Source: an uncultured Eubacteriales bacterium | Lineage (GTDB): Bacteria > Bacillota_A > Clostridia > Christensenellales > Aristaeellaceae | Assembly (NCBI GenBank): GCA_902775835.1 | Contig: CACYNZ010000203.1 | Location: forward strand, 1-6,819 | Direction of reading: 5' to 3' | Length of the DNA: 6,819 nt | Part shown: positions 5,930 through 6,819 of the stretch, piece after piece | Numbering within the stretch: position 1 is the first letter of the stretch | How the letters are laid out: every line of letters begins with the position of its first letter | Position numbers and translations under genes: made by a program | The notes under the pieces: generated by a model | The model's database searches: none | What the model was told of the DNA's origin: nothing | Seen by the model: only the letters and a program-made list of their open reading frames with translations

Positions 5930-6436
5930 GAAATAGAATCCGGCAAACAAGGCAACGCACGCGAAAACGCTAAGCAAAGAAGGAACGAGCCGTTGCGTCC
6001 AAGAAAATAATTTCGGCGCCCGATAAGGACATTTTTCATGCGACAACAATTCAACTTTGCCAAAAACAAGGTCCCATTCCTCTTTTAGTTCTTCCCGCTT
6101 TACCCAGCGCGGCCCCAAGGCCGGATCGTAAAGCAGGACCTTCCGTTTCGTGGCCTTGGGGCAATACACCAAATGGGAACCCTCTCTTTCCTTCAAAGAG
6201 AGGATCATAGGGAATTCTTTCGCGTCCATGATCGCTTCGGCATTTTCCGCGCGCATAAACGATAATAGAACGCCTTCTTTGCTGGCCCGTTCTTCGAGCT
6301 GCTTCAGGCTGTAAGGCGGGTGACCGTCTAACGTCAAATACTGGTAGTTGCTTTGTTTCTGCAAATCGCAGAGGACCATGCGGAGGACCGCCAGCCCACA
6401 TCCGTGTTCGGATTCTTGATAAATTATTGTGCTCAT
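5357..6436 (-). CDS. Hybrid frame: C39 peptidase/ABC transporter N-terminus joined to GH88 hydrolase C-terminus
   Basis: The 359-codon frame combines two unrelated partial proteins. Residues 1-169 are a C39 bacteriocin-processing peptidase domain: Gln7 and Cys13 in the QxxxxxCG motif, His88 in SHLVY and Asp104 in YDPALG form the expected active site. A hydrophobic segment follows at about 150-169 that would be the first membrane helix of a peptide-exporting ABC transporter. Residues from about 170 are the C-terminal half of a GH88 unsaturated uronyl hydrolase: VRDDGSCNH, WSRGQSWALYGF (204-215), then DNAAGNIAACGLLELA and a C-terminal YGDYFFTEA...LLFW block. The transporter lacks the remaining helices and ATPase domain. 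GH88 lacks its N-terminal ~190 residues with the catalytic aspartates. Neither half should work. The ATG at 6434-6436 has AGGA 7 bases upstream; a TTG at 6437-6439 is the alternative. Each identity is solid, but the fusion itself is suspect. Confidence 0.75.
   Translation of the reverse strand: MSTIIYQESEHGCGLAVLRMVLCDLQKQSNYQYLTLDGHPPYSLKQLEERASKEGVLLSFMRAENAEAIMDAKEFPMILSLKEREGSHLVYCPKATKRKVLLYDPALGPRWVKREELKEEWDLVFGKVELLSHEKCPYRAPKLFSWTQRLVPSLLSVFACVALFAGFYFVRDDGSCNHIVIFDPETGAFLDNPGGQGYESGSSWSRGQSWALYGFVLSYLHTGKQEYLDTAKRVANYFISQCASDWLPRCDFRQPAEPELRDNAAGNIAACGLLELARVLPELEAQSYYDAAVKILMAQEKDAADWTEDVPAIFRKCTSAWHDLPGRHITMDYGDYFFTEAIGKLLGESLLFWYPNHGE
5930..6436 (-). pseudogene. C39-peptidase ABC transporter, N-terminal part only
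   Basis: About 169 codons remain of a peptidase-containing ABC transporter of the lactococcin/LagD class, which cuts leader peptides after a double glycine and exports the mature peptide. The cysteine-protease triad (Cys13, His88, Asp104) and the oxyanion-hole Gln7 are all present, so the intact parent is probably an active protease. The domain is followed by a linker and one hydrophobic helix ending in GFYF, where the match stops. Full-length members are usually 600-750 residues, with six helices and a nucleotide-binding domain. The gene starts 77 bases after the rpsU stop, downstream of that gene's terminator, and has no obvious promoter of its own in the ~45 bases available, so it may depend on read-through from rpsU. 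No leader-peptide gene is visible. Confidence 0.75.
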
Positions 6437-6481
6437 CAATTATTCCTAGACGGGTTTTTGAGGAATGGGACAAAAAAGTTG

Positions 6482-6507
6482 AAAAAAAGCCTCCGTTTCC
6501 AGAGACT
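6482..6507 (-). terminator. Intrinsic terminator of rpsU
   Basis: On the minus strand AGTCTCTG and CGGAGGCT pair over 8 bp (two G-U wobbles) around a GAAA tetraloop of the GNRA class (6488-6507), followed immediately by seven T (A run 6482-6488 on the plus strand). It begins 7 bases past the rpsU stop codon. Confidence 0.85.
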
Positions 6508-6513
6508 TGTGGT

Positions 6514-6690
6514 TTACCACTTTTTACGACGAGCGAGCTCCGATTTCATCTTCCGCTTTAAGGAAGTGGGATAGAAGCATTCCCGTTTGCGGCATTCAAG
6601 AAGGATTCCGCTTTTGTTGACGTTGCGCTTCCACCGACGGACTGCATCATCGAGAGATTCACCCTCACGGACAACAACTTTCACTGACAT
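6514..6690 (-). CDS. rpsU: 30S ribosomal protein S21
   Basis: A 58-residue, very basic protein with the S21 signature: it opens [20 protein letters not shown], continues [10 protein letters not shown], and ends [15 protein letters not shown]21 binds the 30S subunit near the 16S rRNA 3' end and helps start translation. The length is typical of the short S21 form of Firmicutes and related bacteria (about 57-60 residues). The ATG at 6688-6690 is preceded by AGAAGGTG (6698-6705) at normal spacing. A promoter (6726-6753) and a terminator (6482-6507) bracket the gene, so it is a monocistronic unit apart from possible read-through into the C39 gene. The two cysteines, C33 and C38, in the middle of the protein are not usual in S21 sequences I know. 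Being a housekeeping gene next to a sugar operon truncated by the hybrid frame, it supports the view that this end comes from another genomic context. Confidence 0.93.
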   Translation of the reverse strand: MSVKVVVREGESLDDAVRRWKRNVNKSGILLECRKRECFYPTSLKRKMKSELARRKKW

Positions 6691-6725
6691 GACGTTTCAC
6701 CTTCTTTCCGCAACACGCGAGAATT

Positions 6726-6753
6726 ATTTTAACGCATTCATGCTCGTTTGCAA
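6726..6753 (-). promoter_or_regulatory. SigA-type promoter of rpsU
   Basis: On the minus strand a -35 box TTGCAA (6748-6753, 4 of 6 to TTGACA) and a -10 box TAAAAT (6726-6731, 5 of 6 to TATAAT) are separated by 16 bases. Transcription would start about 30 bases before the ATG, giving a short leader that contains the ribosome site. The 65 bases further upstream to the window edge hold no recognisable gene. Confidence 0.65.
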
Positions 6754-6819
6754 TTCTTTTTGGCGCGATTACTCCGAAAGCGAGGTTTCTAAGGTTTTCT
6801 GTGCTAAGATATGCCTATG

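Noticed and set aside
4491..6010. Two plus-strand open frames of 313 and 356 codons opposite DUF2264 and the hybrid gene
   Set aside because: Composition (Ala, Arg, Pro, His-rich) and the absence of ribosome sites or family motifs mark them as shadows; one also crosses the suspected chimeric join.
5357..6436. The C39-GH88 hybrid as a new two-domain enzyme
   Set aside because: Both parts are truncated inside essential regions, the first after a single membrane helix and the second without its catalytic half, so a functional new architecture is not credible without read support.
6509..6520. Short palindrome GTGG/CCAC over the rpsU stop codon, with T bases following on the plus strand
   Set aside because: The stem is only 4 bp and most of it is dictated by the last codons of rpsU; it is too weak to be a plus-strand terminator and there is no plus-strand gene to end.

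Overview
The window holds a minus-strand carbohydrate-uptake and degradation operon, flanked on each side by DNA that looks unrelated to it. The core (about 430-5930) is fairly GC-rich (sampled lines 63-70% GC, e.g. 3421-3480 and 5581-5640). Its genes carry strong AAGGAGG-type Shine-Dalgarno sites and encode a CUT1 sugar ABC transporter of the LplABC/YtcQ-YteP type. This suggests an anaerobic Firmicute (Clostridia or Christensenellales-like, gut or rumen type); that placement is inference from family resemblance, not a search.

Transcription of the core runs right to left: the C-terminal half of a GH88 unsaturated glucuronyl/rhamnogalacturonyl hydrolase (5357 to about 5929), a DUF2264 protein (4203-5339), a secreted solute-binding protein (2472-4118), two permeases (1344-2294 and 434-1327), then a strong intrinsic terminator (341-390). 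In the likely scheme, oligosaccharides made outside the cell by polysaccharide lyases are captured by the binding protein and imported by the two permeases, powered by an ATPase encoded elsewhere. In the cytoplasm GH88 removes the unsaturated uronic acid and the DUF2264 protein probably acts on the same glycan. Pectic rhamnogalacturonan or another uronate-containing plant glycan is the natural guess.

The right 0.9 kb (about 5930-6819) is different. It has lower GC (38-48% in several sampled lines, though uneven) and encodes ribosomal protein S21 (rpsU, 6514-6690) with its own promoter and terminator, followed by the first ~169 codons of a C39-peptidase ABC transporter. That reading frame runs without a stop into the middle of GH88, giving a 359-codon hybrid in which both parents are truncated. 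The simplest explanation is a metagenome-assembly or cloning chimera at about 5925-5940; a real recombination is possible but less likely.

The left 430 bases hold, beyond the operon terminator, a promoter and the first ~23 codons of a DUF4143-type AAA ATPase gene. That gene is cut off by a sequence with a long inverted repeat resembling the end of an IS200/IS605-type element. I found no rRNA, tRNA, CRISPR array, prophage gene or convincing new defence system.
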